64,000 nt of DNA from Paracoccaceae bacterium (GCA_016936395.1 JAFGXY010000026.1:1-64000), one strand, 5' to 3'. Shown: positions 10,548 through 20,868, numbered from the stretch's first letter. Notes: a model not told the origin generated them from the sequence alone. Numbers and translations: made by a program.

Positions 10548-10744
10548 CCAATCAGGCTTCGATGGACACACAGCGACTGTCGCAGGGTGCGACCATGCCT
10601 GCCGATGTTCTGGCCCCGCCCGTGGCACCGCTGATGATGCCCAAGCAGATTCTGCAAGCGGACCGCGCGTTGCTGCCGCGCCTTATTGGCTGGCTCTTCA
10701 TCCCGCTTGCGATGTTGAAACCCGGCTCTCGCCGCATCGGCTGA
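10544..10744 (+). CDS. opgI: Small protein between opgG and opgH, at the position of opgI in the R. sphaeroides opgGIHC operon
   Basis: MTNQASMDTQRLSQGATMPADVLAPPVAPLMMPKQILQADRALLPRLIGWLFIPLAMLKPGSRRIG; ATGA overlap with opgG. Confidence 0.65.
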   Translation: MTNQASMDTQRLSQGATMPADVLAPPVAPLMMPKQILQADRALLPRLIGWLFIPLAMLKPGSRRIG

Positions 10745-10747
10745 TCC

Positions 10748-12523
10748 ATGACGCGGACGGTCAGAGTCAAACCGGGCGCGATCAGCTATCGTGCGGGTGG
10801 CGCGCGCTTTCTTGCCCTGTTGTCCAGCGTGCTGGCGGCGGCGGTGGCGGCCATGGTGTTTTTCGTCTACGGCTCTGCCGATGGCATGTCTTGGATCGAT
10901 GTTGTCCGCACGCTGCTGATTTTGCTGTCGACCTGGTGGCTGGCCTGGGGGGCCGCGACGGCGCTTCTTGGGCTGACCTCGCGCGCCCGCCCGGCGCAAT
11001 GGGAGCAGGGGCCGATCCGGGGCAAGACCGTGGTGATCGTTCCCGTCTACAACGAAGACCCGGTTGCCACCTTTGCCCGGATCGCAGCCATGGACGATTC
11101 GTTGCGCGCCACAGGATCGGCTGCGCATGTCGATTTTGCCGTGCTGTCGGACACACGCGACGACGCCATTGCTGCCGCCGAACGGATGTGGTTCGGGCGT
11201 CTTCTGGCAGAACAGAACGGGCTGGGGCGGATGTTCTACCGCCGTCGCGAAAAGAATATCGGCCGAAAAGCTGGCAATATCGAAGACTTCATCACCACCT
11301 CGGGGGGCGCGTGGGATTACGCCGTCATCCTTGATGCGGACAGTCTGATGGAAGGCGACACCATCCTTGAGATGATCCGCCGGATCGAGGCCGAGCCGGA
11401 ACTGGGGTTGCTGCAAACCTTGCCCAAGGTGATCCGCGCCCGGTCGCTGTTCGGGCGCGCCATGCAGTTCTCGGCCGCATTCCATTCGCCTGCCTTCGCC
11501 CGCGGTCTTGCCGCGATGCAGGGCCGCGCCGGGCCGTTCTGGGGCCACAATGCCATTGTCCGCATCAAGGCCTGGGCCGAAAGCTGTGGCCTGCCCGAGC
11601 TGTCGGGCGCCCCGCCGTTTGGTGGGCATATCCTGAGCCATGACTATGTCGAAGCGGCGCTTCTGGCCCGGGCCGGGTGGATCGTGCGGCTGGATGACGA
11701 TCTGCAAGGGTCCTATGAAGAAGGCCCCGAAAACATCATTGATCACGCCAAGCGCGACCGGCGCTGGTGCCAGGGCAACCTGCAGCACAGCAAGGTGATT
11801 GCTGCCCCCGGACTGCTGCCCTGGAGCCGGTTCTCGCTGTTTCAGGGCATTTTCGCCTATCTTGCGCCCTTGGTCTGGCTGGGCTTCATCGCGGCGTCGA
11901 TCGCGGCGATCTATTGGGGCGGCGAGCTGGATTATTTCCCTCAGGAAAACTGGCCTTTCCCGGTGTTTCCCAATGACGAAACCCCCAAGGCCATTGGCCT
12001 TGCCATCGGGGTTTTCGGCTTGTTGGTCATGCCCAAGTTTCTGGTCGTCTTGCACGCGATTCTGACAGGCCGCGCAAAGGGCTTTGACGGTGCCGGAAAA
12101 AGCCTGCGGGCGGTGATGTCAGAGCTTGCGCTGTCGTCGCTGTATGCACCGGTGCTGCTGGCGTTTCAAAGCCGGTCGGTGATTCAGGTTTTCCTTGGTC
12201 TGGATGGCGGCTGGCCGCCCAACAACCGCGGTGACGGCGGCCTGAGCTTTGCCGAGGCCTGGTCGGGTGGGCGCTGGATCAGCCTGTGGGGCAGCGCAGG
12301 CATTGCGATCACGCAGGTTTATGCGCCGGTCCTGACATTGTGGTTGCTGCCGGTGGCCTTGCCGATGATTGCGGCGCCGCTGGTGATCTGGTGGACCTCG
12401 CGCACGGCATCACCCGGCCGGTTTCAGGTGCCGGCAGACCAGACACCGCCGCCCATCGTGGTCTGGCATGACGCGATCCTTGCGCGCTGGAACACGGCGA
12501 CAGTGGACATGAAATATGCCTGA
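10748..12523 (+). CDS. opgH: Glucan glucosyltransferase OpgH/MdoH (GT2, multi-TM)
   Basis: VVIVPVYNEDP...VILDADSLMEGDTI...RDRRWCQGNLQH motifs. Confidence 0.96.
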   Translation: MTRTVRVKPGAISYRAGGARFLALLSSVLAAAVAAMVFFVYGSADGMSWIDVVRTLLILLSTWWLAWGAATALLGLTSRARPAQWEQGPIRGKTVVIVPVYNEDPVATFARIAAMDDSLRATGSAAHVDFAVLSDTRDDAIAAAERMWFGRLLAEQNGLGRMFYRRREKNIGRKAGNIEDFITTSGGAWDYAVILDADSLMEGDTILEMIRRIEAEPELGLLQTLPKVIRARSLFGRAMQFSAAFHSPAFARGLAAMQGRAGPFWGHNAIVRIKAWAESCGLPELSGAPPFGGHILSHDYVEAALLARAGWIVRLDDDLQGSYEEGPENIIDHAKRDRRWCQGNLQHSKVIAAPGLLPWSRFSLFQGIFAYLAPLVWLGFIAASIAAIYWGGELDYFPQENWPFPVFPNDETPKAIGLAIGVFGLLVMPKFLVVLHAILTGRAKGFDGAGKSLRAVMSELALSSLYAPVLLAFQSRSVIQVFLGLDGGWPPNNRGDGGLSFAEAWSGGRWISLWGSAGIAITQVYAPVLTLWLLPVALPMIAAPLVIWWTSRTASPGRFQVPADQTPPPIVVWHDAILARWNTATVDMKYA

Positions 12524-13682
12524 AACACCGCATCTTCGCGATTTCCGGATTGATCTGTTGCGCGGCATCGCGCTGGTGATGATCTTCATCAACCACGTGC
12601 CCGGGACGATCTGGGAAAACTTCACCTCGCGCAACTTCGGTTTTTCCGATGCCGCCGAGGCGTTTGTGCTGATGTCCGGCATTGCCACGGGGCTGGCCTA
12701 TGGCCCGGCCTTTCTGCGCGGGCGGCCAAAGCTTGCCGAGGCCCTGCGTCCCTGGCGCCGGGCCGTGACGCTGTGGTGGGTGCATGTCTTGGCGGTGTTC
12801 TGCATCGTGGCGCTCTTTGCGCTGACCATCGACCAGCCCGGGGTCGAGGCGATGGCGCAGATGCGCAGCATCCTGCCCGCGGTGGAACACCCGGCAGCGA
12901 TGATGGCCCCGCTGGTGCTGCTGGGCCACCATTTCGCCTATGCCGATATCCTGCCGCTTTACGTCGTCCTGATGGTCACGGCGCCGGCCATTCTTTTCTT
13001 CGCCGCGCATTGGCCAAAGTCGACGATGGTGGGGTCGCTTTTGCTGTGGCTTGTGGTGGGGGTGCTGAGCATCAAGATGCCAACCTGGCCCACGGATTAC
13101 GGATGGTTCTTCAATCCCATGGCCTGGCAGGTGCTGTTCGTCGCCGGGGTTCTGACCGGGCTTGCCATGCGCAGGGGACAGCGGTTCTTGCCCGTCAGAC
13201 ATTGGCCCCTGCGTCTGGCCATGGGTTTTGTCGTGGCCGCGGCGGTCTGGGTTCAGGTGCCGCTGGTCGCCAATTGGGGCGGGCATGGGCTGTGGTTGCT
13301 TTATGAATACGCCTCGGTGCCGTCGATCTTTACCTCTTTCAACAAGAGCGTTGTCTCTTTGCCGCGTCTGCTGCACATTCTTGCGCTGGCCTATGTCGTC
13401 AGTGCTTGGCCGTCCCTCAAGACACTGGCCGCCAGCCCCCGACTTGGCGTTTTTGTGCTGCTGGGCCGCCATTCCTTGCCGGTCTTCGCCACCAGCACGG
13501 TGCTGGCTTACATCGCGCAAGTGACCAAGGCGGTAGAGCCTGTTTCGGTCTTGTTCGATACCTTGCTGATCGCCACCGGAATCTGCATCCTGGTCGTCGT
13601 GGCGCATGTCCGCGAACGGCAAAGGATACAGGGCACCGGTCCGCTTCTGAAAGTCCCAAACACCAGCCTTTCCGCGATCTGA
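12516..13682 (+). CDS. opgC: OpgC integral membrane protein (glucan succinylation)
   Basis: MPETPHLRDFRIDLLRGIALVMIFINHVPGTIWENFTSRNFGFSDAAEAFVLMSG; OpgC signature and synteny. Confidence 0.93.
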   Translation: MPETPHLRDFRIDLLRGIALVMIFINHVPGTIWENFTSRNFGFSDAAEAFVLMSGIATGLAYGPAFLRGRPKLAEALRPWRRAVTLWWVHVLAVFCIVALFALTIDQPGVEAMAQMRSILPAVEHPAAMMAPLVLLGHHFAYADILPLYVVLMVTAPAILFFAAHWPKSTMVGSLLLWLVVGVLSIKMPTWPTDYGWFFNPMAWQVLFVAGVLTGLAMRRGQRFLPVRHWPLRLAMGFVVAAAVWVQVPLVANWGGHGLWLLYEYASVPSIFTSFNKSVVSLPRLLHILALAYVVSAWPSLKTLAASPRLGVFVLLGRHSLPVFATSTVLAYIAQVTKAVEPVSVLFDTLLIATGICILVVVAHVRERQRIQGTGPLLKVPNTSLSAI

Positions 13683-13794
13683 TGTCTTCGTGAAGGCAGA
13701 AAAACGCGCACGCCCAATACCGGGCGGGCGTCTGCATTTCGGGCTGGCTGGGCGCTTCCCCAGGACACATGCCGCATGGGAACGAAAAATGCAT

Positions 13795-13821
13795 ATGAGG
13801 CGTCAGGGCAATGCGCCTCAT
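13795..13821 (+). terminator. Hairpin downstream of opgC
   Basis: ATGAGGCG...CGCCTCAT followed by TCTTAA. Confidence 0.45.
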
Positions 13822-13844
13822 TCTTAACTGGGCGTGGCCATGGC

Positions 13845-14180
13845 ATTTCAGCGGCAATTTTTCAGCTTCGTGGCAGGGGTGACCCCGCCGATGCGCAGAC
13901 TCTGTCGGGTGAAATCGTCCAGCACGTTCAGCAGCCGGAACTTGCGCTTCTCTTTCAGACGGTTGGCCGTGACCTTCATGAACCAGACGAGGTTCGGGGC
14001 CTGTGATATGGTCAGTTCCTCGGACTTCTGCCGCTTTAGCCCGCGCCGTTGTCACTGGAGCCGATGCTGTTTCAAGCGCCCGATATCCATGCCGCCTTGC
14101 TTGGCCCGCCACGTGTAGAACGTCCCGCTGCCGCACCTTGCAGCCTTGGCGAGGATTGTCGGCATGCAGTTTGCCTCCGG
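13845..14180 (-). pseudogene. Degraded IS3-family transposase (orfA and orfB fragments)
   Basis: Reverse strand reads CMPTILAKAARCGSGTFYTWRAKQGGMDIGRLKQHRLQ* (orfA-like) then KSEELTISQAPNLVWFMKVTANRLKEKRKFRLLNVLDDFTRQSLRIGG (orfB-like, cf. VWSMDFxADRL..RFRLLNVLDDFxRE). Confidence 0.8.
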
Positions 14181-14342
14181 CTTGCCGCGCCAGAAATTGC
14201 CACGGCGTCAGTCGCACCAGACCGGGGGTTAATTACATGATGAAATTCACCGCACGCCTCGGATGCTTGCTTGGGGCCCGGGGTTTTGAAATGATCCGGG
14301 GAGGCGGTTTCGAATCGTCTGCCTACAGGGATGGCCGACCAC

Positions 14343-14717
14343 ATGGCTGAAATTGGCTTTACAACGCAGTTGGCAATCCAACGAACCGTCATGGCCGCCG
14401 ACCGCACGCTGATGGCTTGGATCAGGACGGCGCTGTCCATGATCGGCTTCGGATTCACCATCTACAAGGTCATCGACGGGTTGCAATCGAAGACGGCGCC
14501 GATCGTCGGCGAATTGGATGGTTGGCGGTTCGGTCTGATCCTGTGCGGACTTGGCATTATTTCCATCACGGTCGGTATCATCGAGTTTCTCATGACGCTG
14601 CGAGATATCCGAAAGCGCTATCCCGACATTCACTGGCGATACTCGCTGGCGATTGCCTGCATCATGCTGACCCTTGGTCTGACGATGTTCCTGATGATCT
14701 GGGCGCGCGTTGCATGA
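14343..14717 (+). CDS. DUF202 (YidH-like) membrane protein
   Basis: MAEIGFTTQLAIQRTVMAADRTLMAWIRTALSMIGFGFTIYK: DUF202 signature. Confidence 0.85.
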   Translation: MAEIGFTTQLAIQRTVMAADRTLMAWIRTALSMIGFGFTIYKVIDGLQSKTAPIVGELDGWRFGLILCGLGIISITVGIIEFLMTLRDIRKRYPDIHWRYSLAIACIMLTLGLTMFLMIWARVA

Positions 14718-15460
14718 CCGATGATGAACTGCAAATGGCATCGGCTGCCACTGCGGCGCTGTTTGCGTTGACGTTTCTGTTCGGTGGCCGCGTTCACCCG
14801 ATGCGCAAGATCATCGGTGACAGGCGGATCATCGTCTCGTTCGGTGCCGGGGTTTCGACAGCCTATTTGTTTGTTCGCTTGATGCCGGAACTGGCAGAGG
14901 CGCGAGAGACCCTGTCGGCGGCCGCCGCCACGGCGTTACCTCTGGACGGCATGATCGTCTATTTCGTGGCCATGATCGGATTTCTTCTGGTCTATGGGCT
15001 GGACCATTTTCGCAGGACATCCGACACCGTCGCCGCTGGCACCGAAGGTGAGGTTCCCGGGGCGGAAGCAAGATACCGTGCCTATGGCATGGCGCCTTAT
15101 GTGCTGCTTCTGACCTATGTCATCGTCAAAGAGTCTGCTGTTTCCATGGTTGCAATGGCACAATATGCCTGTGCGATAGCGTTTCATTTTCTGGCCGTGG
15201 ATCATTCCCTTCGCGACGAAATGGGCTCCGTCTATGACGCGCGGGGCCGGTTCATTCTGGCGGCGATGTGCGTGTTGGGCTGGGCCTTGGCCGCAACGAC
15301 GCACGTGCAGGAGTGGGTCCTCGCGCTGCTGCTGGCGTTCATGTCGGGGGCGGTAATCGTGAACGGTGCTGTGATGGAATTGCCAACCGACCGGAACGGG
15401 CGGTTCTGGTCCTTCGCCTTGGGAAGCCTGATGTTCGGTCTGGTGCTTATGGCGGTCTGA
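14714..15460 (+). CDS. Multi-TM membrane protein of unknown function, coupled to the DUF202 gene
   Basis: ATGA overlap; MTDDELQMASAATAALFALTFLFGGRVHPMRKIIGDRR... about 7 hydrophobic segments. Confidence 0.75.
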   Translation: MTDDELQMASAATAALFALTFLFGGRVHPMRKIIGDRRIIVSFGAGVSTAYLFVRLMPELAEARETLSAAAATALPLDGMIVYFVAMIGFLLVYGLDHFRRTSDTVAAGTEGEVPGAEARYRAYGMAPYVLLLTYVIVKESAVSMVAMAQYACAIAFHFLAVDHSLRDEMGSVYDARGRFILAAMCVLGWALAATTHVQEWVLALLLAFMSGAVIVNGAVMELPTDRNGRFWSFALGSLMFGLVLMAV

Positions 15461-15511
15461 TCCTTCGGCGGGCCTTGCGACAGCGACCCGTCGGCGAAGG
15501 GCGCAAACGGA

Positions 15512-15910
15512 ATGAAAAAGGGTACTGCGATGCTTGAAATATGGGCCCGGATTTTTGAAAATCTGGCGGATCGTGTCAGCGGCCCGATGCACTTCAGGAT
15601 ATTGTTGCAACCGGTCATGGCGCTGGTGTTTGCCACGATCGCCGGCCTGCGTGATGCGCGCGAGGGCAAGCCACCGTATTTCTGGAGCCTGTTCACCGAT
15701 CCCGCCCACCGGCGCGACATGCTGCGGGATGGCTGGAAAAGCGTGGGCAATGTGTTCCTGTTGGCCATGCTGCTGGACGTGATCTATCAGGCCATCGTGC
15801 AGCGGTTCGTCTATCCGGGCGAGGTGGTTCTGGTGGCCATACTGCTGGCGATCATTCCCTATCTGATCGCGCGGGGCGTGGTCACGCGGGTTGCGACGCT
15901 GTTGCGATGA
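15512..15910 (+). CDS. Small membrane protein of unknown function
   Basis: MLEIWARIFENLADRVSGPMHFRILLQPVMALVFATIAGLRDAREGKPPYFWSL... Confidence 0.75.
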   Translation: MKKGTAMLEIWARIFENLADRVSGPMHFRILLQPVMALVFATIAGLRDAREGKPPYFWSLFTDPAHRRDMLRDGWKSVGNVFLLAMLLDVIYQAIVQRFVYPGEVVLVAILLAIIPYLIARGVVTRVATLLR

Positions 15911-16049
15911 TCAGCCGGCCACTTACAGATTTCGGGTTCCGCGGTGGTGGTTGCTTATGTGACATGATGGGTCTTGGCATTCGACCCAGTGCGTTGAGTG
16001 GTTTCGCGCTTCCAGTTGCACACCGCAGAACGGCTGTTTTCCGGCTTGC

Positions 16050-16095
16050 TGATCCGGCGCGTTGAGTGCCGAAAGGCCCTCAATGCGCCGGATCA
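16050..16095. repeat. 17-bp near-perfect inverted repeat
   Basis: TGATCCGGCGCGTTGAG-12nt-CTCAATGCGCCGGATCA (16/17 paired). Confidence 0.7.
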
Positions 16096-16121
16096 GATGG
16101 GTGGTCAGATCAGGCAGCGCC

Positions 16122-17279
16122 TCAATTGGTGATCGGGCTGACGATCACGCCCGTCGCGCTTTGGACCAGCACGCCGCCCTGTTCCAGAAGCCCGACCTTC
16201 TGCTGGTCATCAAAGATGCCAATGCCGCTGTCACGAACCTGCCGCACGAATGCGATGAGTTCCGGCGACGTTCCGACTTTCAGGTGACCGGCCATGTCGT
16301 CGGACTTGATCTGCGACAGATCGACGACTGCGACATCAAGGCCGCCAAGCTCGGCGTTGGACCTGACAGACCCTACGCGCTGGCTTTCCCCACGGATGAC
16401 AGCCGACAGCTTCAGTGCCTTGTCGTCGGAAGACACGAGCAGGTAGATCGGCACACCGGCGGCAAGAACTGCCGGGGCCTGCCTGCGGAACACGTCGATT
16501 TCGATGTCGGCGGAAATCAGGATCACCGCGTTGATCTTGTTCAGCGTCGCGCGGTCACCCTTTTGCGCCAACGCCAGCAAGGTTTCCATCGTCAGAAACG
16601 TGCCCATCGAATGTGCCACGAGGTTGTAGCCGTCAAGATTGGTCCGGGACATCGCGGCCAGCGTTTCTGCCAGGGGTTGCCTTGAAAACAGGGCGTTTTC
16701 CCTGTCGGCAACATAGCCGACCAGACTTGCCACAGAGGGCCAGGTGAACAACACGGGCACGCCGGGCACCTTGAGGTCGTAACCCAGTTGAACAGTCTTC
16801 AGCAGGCCTTCGGCAAAGTTGGTGTTGAAGCCATGCACGAACAACACGCCCGTCCGGTCTTTCCGCGGCAGTTTCGCAGCCTCTGTGTTGATTGCAGAAA
16901 CAAAGGCGCGCTGACTGTCCAGACGTCTTGACTCGGAAACGACAAAGTCGCGCTGAGGGTCGGGCGTGGATTTGGGATAGCGCACGGTGCCCGCCTGCCG
17001 ATCAGGCGGAATGGAAACGTCAAAACGCGCATAATTGGTTGCGAAATCGCGGTTGCCTGAAAAGTATTCCGGAGGTGGCGCTGGCGCACGTGAAGTCGCA
17101 ACGATGACGGTCGACACCTCGGCATTGCTCGGGACTTGCGCCGGTTCCACAAGGGCAAGCTTCCCTCGCGTGCCACAGGCCGCAAGCATCCCGATCATCA
17201 CCGCAACAAGCCCAAGCTGCTGAACGGCCCGCACCCGCCGGGATGCCATCGTCGCGGTTGGTTTCATCACTACGGTCAT
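16122..17279 (-). CDS. Alpha/beta hydrolase lipoprotein, DUF900 family
   Basis: Lipobox LAAC; VLFVHGFNTNFAEGL...VAHSMGTFLTMETL. Confidence 0.85.
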   Translation of the reverse strand: MTVVMKPTATMASRRVRAVQQLGLVAVMIGMLAACGTRGKLALVEPAQVPSNAEVSTVIVATSRAPAPPPEYFSGNRDFATNYARFDVSIPPDRQAGTVRYPKSTPDPQRDFVVSESRRLDSQRAFVSAINTEAAKLPRKDRTGVLFVHGFNTNFAEGLLKTVQLGYDLKVPGVPVLFTWPSVASLVGYVADRENALFSRQPLAETLAAMSRTNLDGYNLVAHSMGTFLTMETLLALAQKGDRATLNKINAVILISADIEIDVFRRQAPAVLAAGVPIYLLVSSDDKALKLSAVIRGESQRVGSVRSNAELGGLDVAVVDLSQIKSDDMAGHLKVGTSPELIAFVRQVRDSGIGIFDDQQKVGLLEQGGVLVQSATGVIVSPITN

Positions 17280-17301
17280 AGATGCTCTTTCCTGGCCAAG
17301 G

Positions 17302-19560
17302 TCACGGCGGCGCTGCCGCCGCAGAGGCTGCGCCTTCTTGCTCCGGCAAGACCGGCGCAACGGGTTTTTGGGTATCCGAGTTGACGCTGATATGCAATTC
17401 TCTGCGTGCAAACTGAATGCCTTCCTTGGCGAATTCCGACTGCACGCGCCGATAGATTTCGCGCTTGATCGAGGACTGCTTTGCAAGCTCGGGTTTGAAC
17501 ATGAACTCGCCGCGCACCACGATCCCAAGATCGGTGACCTGACTCACACCGTTGAAATTGAACGGTTGCAGCAGGGCGCCCGCGTATTCGGGATTGTCGA
17601 AGATTTCCCGGCCGATCTGTTTGCATATCTTGCGGACATGCTCGATGTCGGTATCGAACGGAACCGTGAACGACAGTTCCGACACGCCCCAGTCGCGGCT
17701 GAAATTGGTGATCGTATCGACGTTGCTGTAGAGCACGCAGTGGATTGCACCATCAGACTTGCGCAGATGCATGGACTGCAAGGCGATTTTCTCGACCTTG
17801 CCCTCGATCGAACCTGCTGCGATGTGTTCATTGATCCGGAAGGCGTCATCCATCAGGAAGAACACGCCCGATACCAGATCCGCGACCAGCTTTTGCGCCC
17901 CAAAGCCGATGGCGACCCCCGCAACCCCAGCACCTGCCAGCAGGGCAGTCACGTTTACCCCAAGCTGGCCAAGCGCCGAGATGGCGGCGATCATGAGGAT
18001 AGCGGCCTGCAGCGTCCAACTGATCAGGGGCAGGATGGTCCCGGCGCGGCTGGAGGACAGGACAGGGTCTTCGTCATCCCCGAGGCCGGGCAGCTGCGTG
18101 TTCGCCTTGATCGTTGATAGTCTGTGGTTGATCGACAGGCTGACCAATTCGATCAGGATGTAGGCGGCCAGCATGATCAGCGTCGCAACCACAACGCGTT
18201 CGCCCAGTTGTTTTCCTACGCCTGCCTCGGCCAGACCCACCGCCGACATGCCCCAAAGATTGGCCAGAACAAGGATGATCGTGCCGAACACGACAACCCG
18301 CCCAACCCGCACGTAGCTGCGATAAGCCGCATCGAACGCCGTTTGGGCTGCAACGCCAGAGCCCTGTATCGGCGGCATCAGCAACCGCACGGTCGCGCGG
18401 ATCAGGGTGTCGCACATTGGCACAACCAGCAGCAAGCCAAGGCTGAGGAAGTGCCGCCCGTCGAGGATGAAATCATTCTTGCCCAGCGATTCAGCCACCA
18501 GACCGGAAATCCACGTTCCCGCGATTGCCGAAAGCGCGTAGGCCGGATAGGCGCCAACGATCCATTTTCCGTCCGGCGAATGGGTATCGTTCCCCCCCCG
18601 AACGATCTGCCTCAGCCCGTCGCGGCATCGGATGACGATCAGGGCAAGCCATAGGAACACCAGCAGGTTGACCCAGAAACCGATCGCAAGGGCACTGTCT
18701 TCGGCGCCCACCTCGACCATGACCAGACGGACGCTCTGGATAATGCCAACCACCAGCAACACGGCCACCAGACTGCGGAACAGGATCTGTGCGGTTCTTT
18801 GGTCGGCATTCACCAGCCGCAGCTCGGGCCGGTTGGGCGACAGGAAGAACCGCAGCACGACCCAAGCGATGCGCGGAAAGAAGAACTGCCACAATACCAC
18901 GCTCATCGCCACGCGGGTTTCGCGTTCAGGCAGCATCAGCGCCAGCACAAGGGCCGCGACGACAAGAGATATCAGCGCGCCCGCCAGGTCGTGGAACAGC
19001 CGCCGGGCAAGATACGGGATGGATGCCGGGAAGGTCGGGATATCGGCATTGGCCGATATGTGGTTTTTCCCTCGTCGGGATGACCAAAGGCCCAGCAGGA
19101 ACTCGCCGAGAGCCCCGGCAACCAGCGCCACGGCCAACACGAGCAACAGATGGACAACACCGCCCGGTCCAAGTGACCGACCATACTCTTGGACCGCGTG
19201 CAGGGCCGCCACCGCATTTTGCGGCGAATTGGCAACCGCCTCTTGCAAACGCTCGGCAATGCGCTGCATGGGCACAGCGATTGCTTCGGCCAAAGGTTTC
19301 GGAGGTGGCCCGGTCTCGGACGGCAACGCGCTTACCGTGGCGAGTTGCTGCAACAACAGCGCACGCACTTCGCTGTCCGAAAGCCGGGATACCATCGCGT
19401 CTATCGCGGCGGGTGTCAGCGGATCGGGCAGCGTCGTTACACCGACAGGCGCGGGTTCCTGGGCCAGTGCCGGGGCAAGCGCGATCACGCAAAGCCCCAG
19501 CACCAACATGCCATGTCTGACAGCAACTAACCCCAGCACCAAAAGTCTGCTCCAAGACAT
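17302..19560 (-). CDS. MscS-family mechanosensitive ion channel
   Basis: LLAGAGVAGVAIGFGAQKLVADLVSGVFFLMDDAFRINEHIAAGSIEGKVEKIALQSMHLRKSDG: MscS core. Confidence 0.93.
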   Translation of the reverse strand: MSWSRLLVLGLVAVRHGMLVLGLCVIALAPALAQEPAPVGVTTLPDPLTPAAIDAMVSRLSDSEVRALLLQQLATVSALPSETGPPPKPLAEAIAVPMQRIAERLQEAVANSPQNAVAALHAVQEYGRSLGPGGVVHLLLVLAVALVAGALGEFLLGLWSSRRGKNHISANADIPTFPASIPYLARRLFHDLAGALISLVVAALVLALMLPERETRVAMSVVLWQFFFPRIAWVVLRFFLSPNRPELRLVNADQRTAQILFRSLVAVLLVVGIIQSVRLVMVEVGAEDSALAIGFWVNLLVFLWLALIVIRCRDGLRQIVRGGNDTHSPDGKWIVGAYPAYALSAIAGTWISGLVAESLGKNDFILDGRHFLSLGLLLVVPMCDTLIRATVRLLMPPIQGSGVAAQTAFDAAYRSYVRVGRVVVFGTIILVLANLWGMSAVGLAEAGVGKQLGERVVVATLIMLAAYILIELVSLSINHRLSTIKANTQLPGLGDDEDPVLSSSRAGTILPLISWTLQAAILMIAAISALGQLGVNVTALLAGAGVAGVAIGFGAQKLVADLVSGVFFLMDDAFRINEHIAAGSIEGKVEKIALQSMHLRKSDGAIHCVLYSNVDTITNFSRDWGVSELSFTVPFDTDIEHVRKICKQIGREIFDNPEYAGALLQPFNFNGVSQVTDLGIVVRGEFMFKPELAKQSSIKREIYRRVQSEFAKEGIQFARRELHISVNSDTQKPVAPVLPEQEGAASAAAAPP

Positions 19561-19580
19561 TCTGCGGGGGCCGTCCACGG

Positions 19581-20306
19581 TCAGAACCGATAGGATGCGC
19601 CGATGGAAAGACCCGTTTGGGTGAAATCGGTTTCATCACGATTGACGTCGATGTAGCGCAAGCCACCCAACAGCGTCCAATTTTCGTTCAGCTCGTAACC
19701 GACCCCGAGGATTGCCTGATAGGTCTGGTCAGACCCTATGCCGAACCCGCCTGCGTCAAGATACAGGCTTCCGAACATCTTGTCGCTGAAATCGGTGCGC
19801 GCCCGCAAGACGAGGATCGGATCCACCCAATCATCCTTGATGACAAAGCTTTCCGCCGGCAGTGTGCCCGCCGTCAGTTCCGTGGAGGATTCAAACCACC
19901 ACGCCCGCAAACCGCCCCCGAGCTCGGCCGAGCTGGCGCCGTCATCAAACACCCGGTACGTGCCAATCGCCGTCAGGGCCGTGATCTTCGAGCTGATGTT
20001 CACGCCGCCGAACAACCCGCCGGGCGCATAGGACTGACTGGCCCCAAGGTCAGTATACATAAGATCGGTCACGATGCTCCACTTGCCCTTGTTGGCCTCG
20101 ACGGCCCCCATGAAGGCAAACTCGAGACTCTCGAGCGCATCCGAAAATTTGAGCTCGGCCGACACCGGGCCGCGTGGCGTCACCACGCCGATCTCGGATT
20201 TTGGCGTGAAAAGATAGGGAGTGATCTTGAAACTCCACCCACCGTCCTGTGCCAATGCCGGGCCGGCTGCAATCGCAAGAGCCGCTGCTACAAGGTATCG
20301 TGTCAT
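19581..20306 (-). CDS. Outer-membrane beta-barrel-like protein
   Basis: Signal peptide MTRYLVAAALAIAAGPALAQ, alternating beta pattern, terminal aromatic GASYRF. Confidence 0.75.
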   Translation of the reverse strand: MTRYLVAAALAIAAGPALAQDGGWSFKITPYLFTPKSEIGVVTPRGPVSAELKFSDALESLEFAFMGAVEANKGKWSIVTDLMYTDLGASQSYAPGGLFGGVNISSKITALTAIGTYRVFDDGASSAELGGGLRAWWFESSTELTAGTLPAESFVIKDDWVDPILVLRARTDFSDKMFGSLYLDAGGFGIGSDQTYQAILGVGYELNENWTLLGGLRYIDVNRDETDFTQTGLSIGASYRF

Positions 20307-20432
20307 ATCGTTCTCCGTTTTTCTGTCGTTCTTGTGTCTGTTTTCAGGATTTCGCTGTTGGCCCTGCGCAATGTTCAGACTGGGACGAAGCACCGTCAAG
20401 GCTTTTGCAGTTCAGGTCTACCCAGTTCATGT

Positions 20433-20714
20433 CTACTTTGCCTGTCGCGAAGTGATGTAAGTCGATATCTCGGCGGTAAGGCGTTCGACGATCTCGGTCC
20501 ACTCGGCTGCGCTTCCTGCAGTTGTCCGGCCGTCCTGATCCAACCGTCTTTCCAGCGCGGCCCGGGCTTCCGAAAACTCGGAACACATCTCCAGAAACGC
20601 CTCGTCCTCCGAGATCAGCCGACGGATCAAGAACCGGTGTTCGGGCAGCCGATCGGCAACCAGCGCGTAGGTCGAGGCGAGACTTGGTTCCAATTCCGTG
20701 CTCATCGGACACAC
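20433..20714 (-). CDS. Small hypothetical protein
   Basis: MCPMSTELEPSLASTYALVADRLPEHRFLIRRLISEDEAFLEMCSEFSEARAALERRLDQ. Confidence 0.55.
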   Translation of the reverse strand: MCPMSTELEPSLASTYALVADRLPEHRFLIRRLISEDEAFLEMCSEFSEARAALERRLDQDGRTTAGSAAEWTEIVERLTAEISTYITSRQAK

Positions 20715-20868
20715 TCCTCATAACCAAAAAGATCACCTCGTCCCATGCACTTTGCTGTTCAGTTCCGAACGGTCCACAACCGCTTGCATGGTGTCTGCGT
20801 TGCAACCCACTGCGTCACGGTTGATACTTGCCACAGAAGCAGTATAACGGACCCGCGCGCACCGGCGT

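Noticed and set aside
10529-12055. 508-aa minus-strand ORF antisense to opgH
   Set aside because: Shadow ORF with low-complexity His/Gln/Arg content.
12309-13622. 437-aa minus-strand ORF antisense to opgC
   Set aside because: Shadow ORF; opgC is clear on the plus strand.
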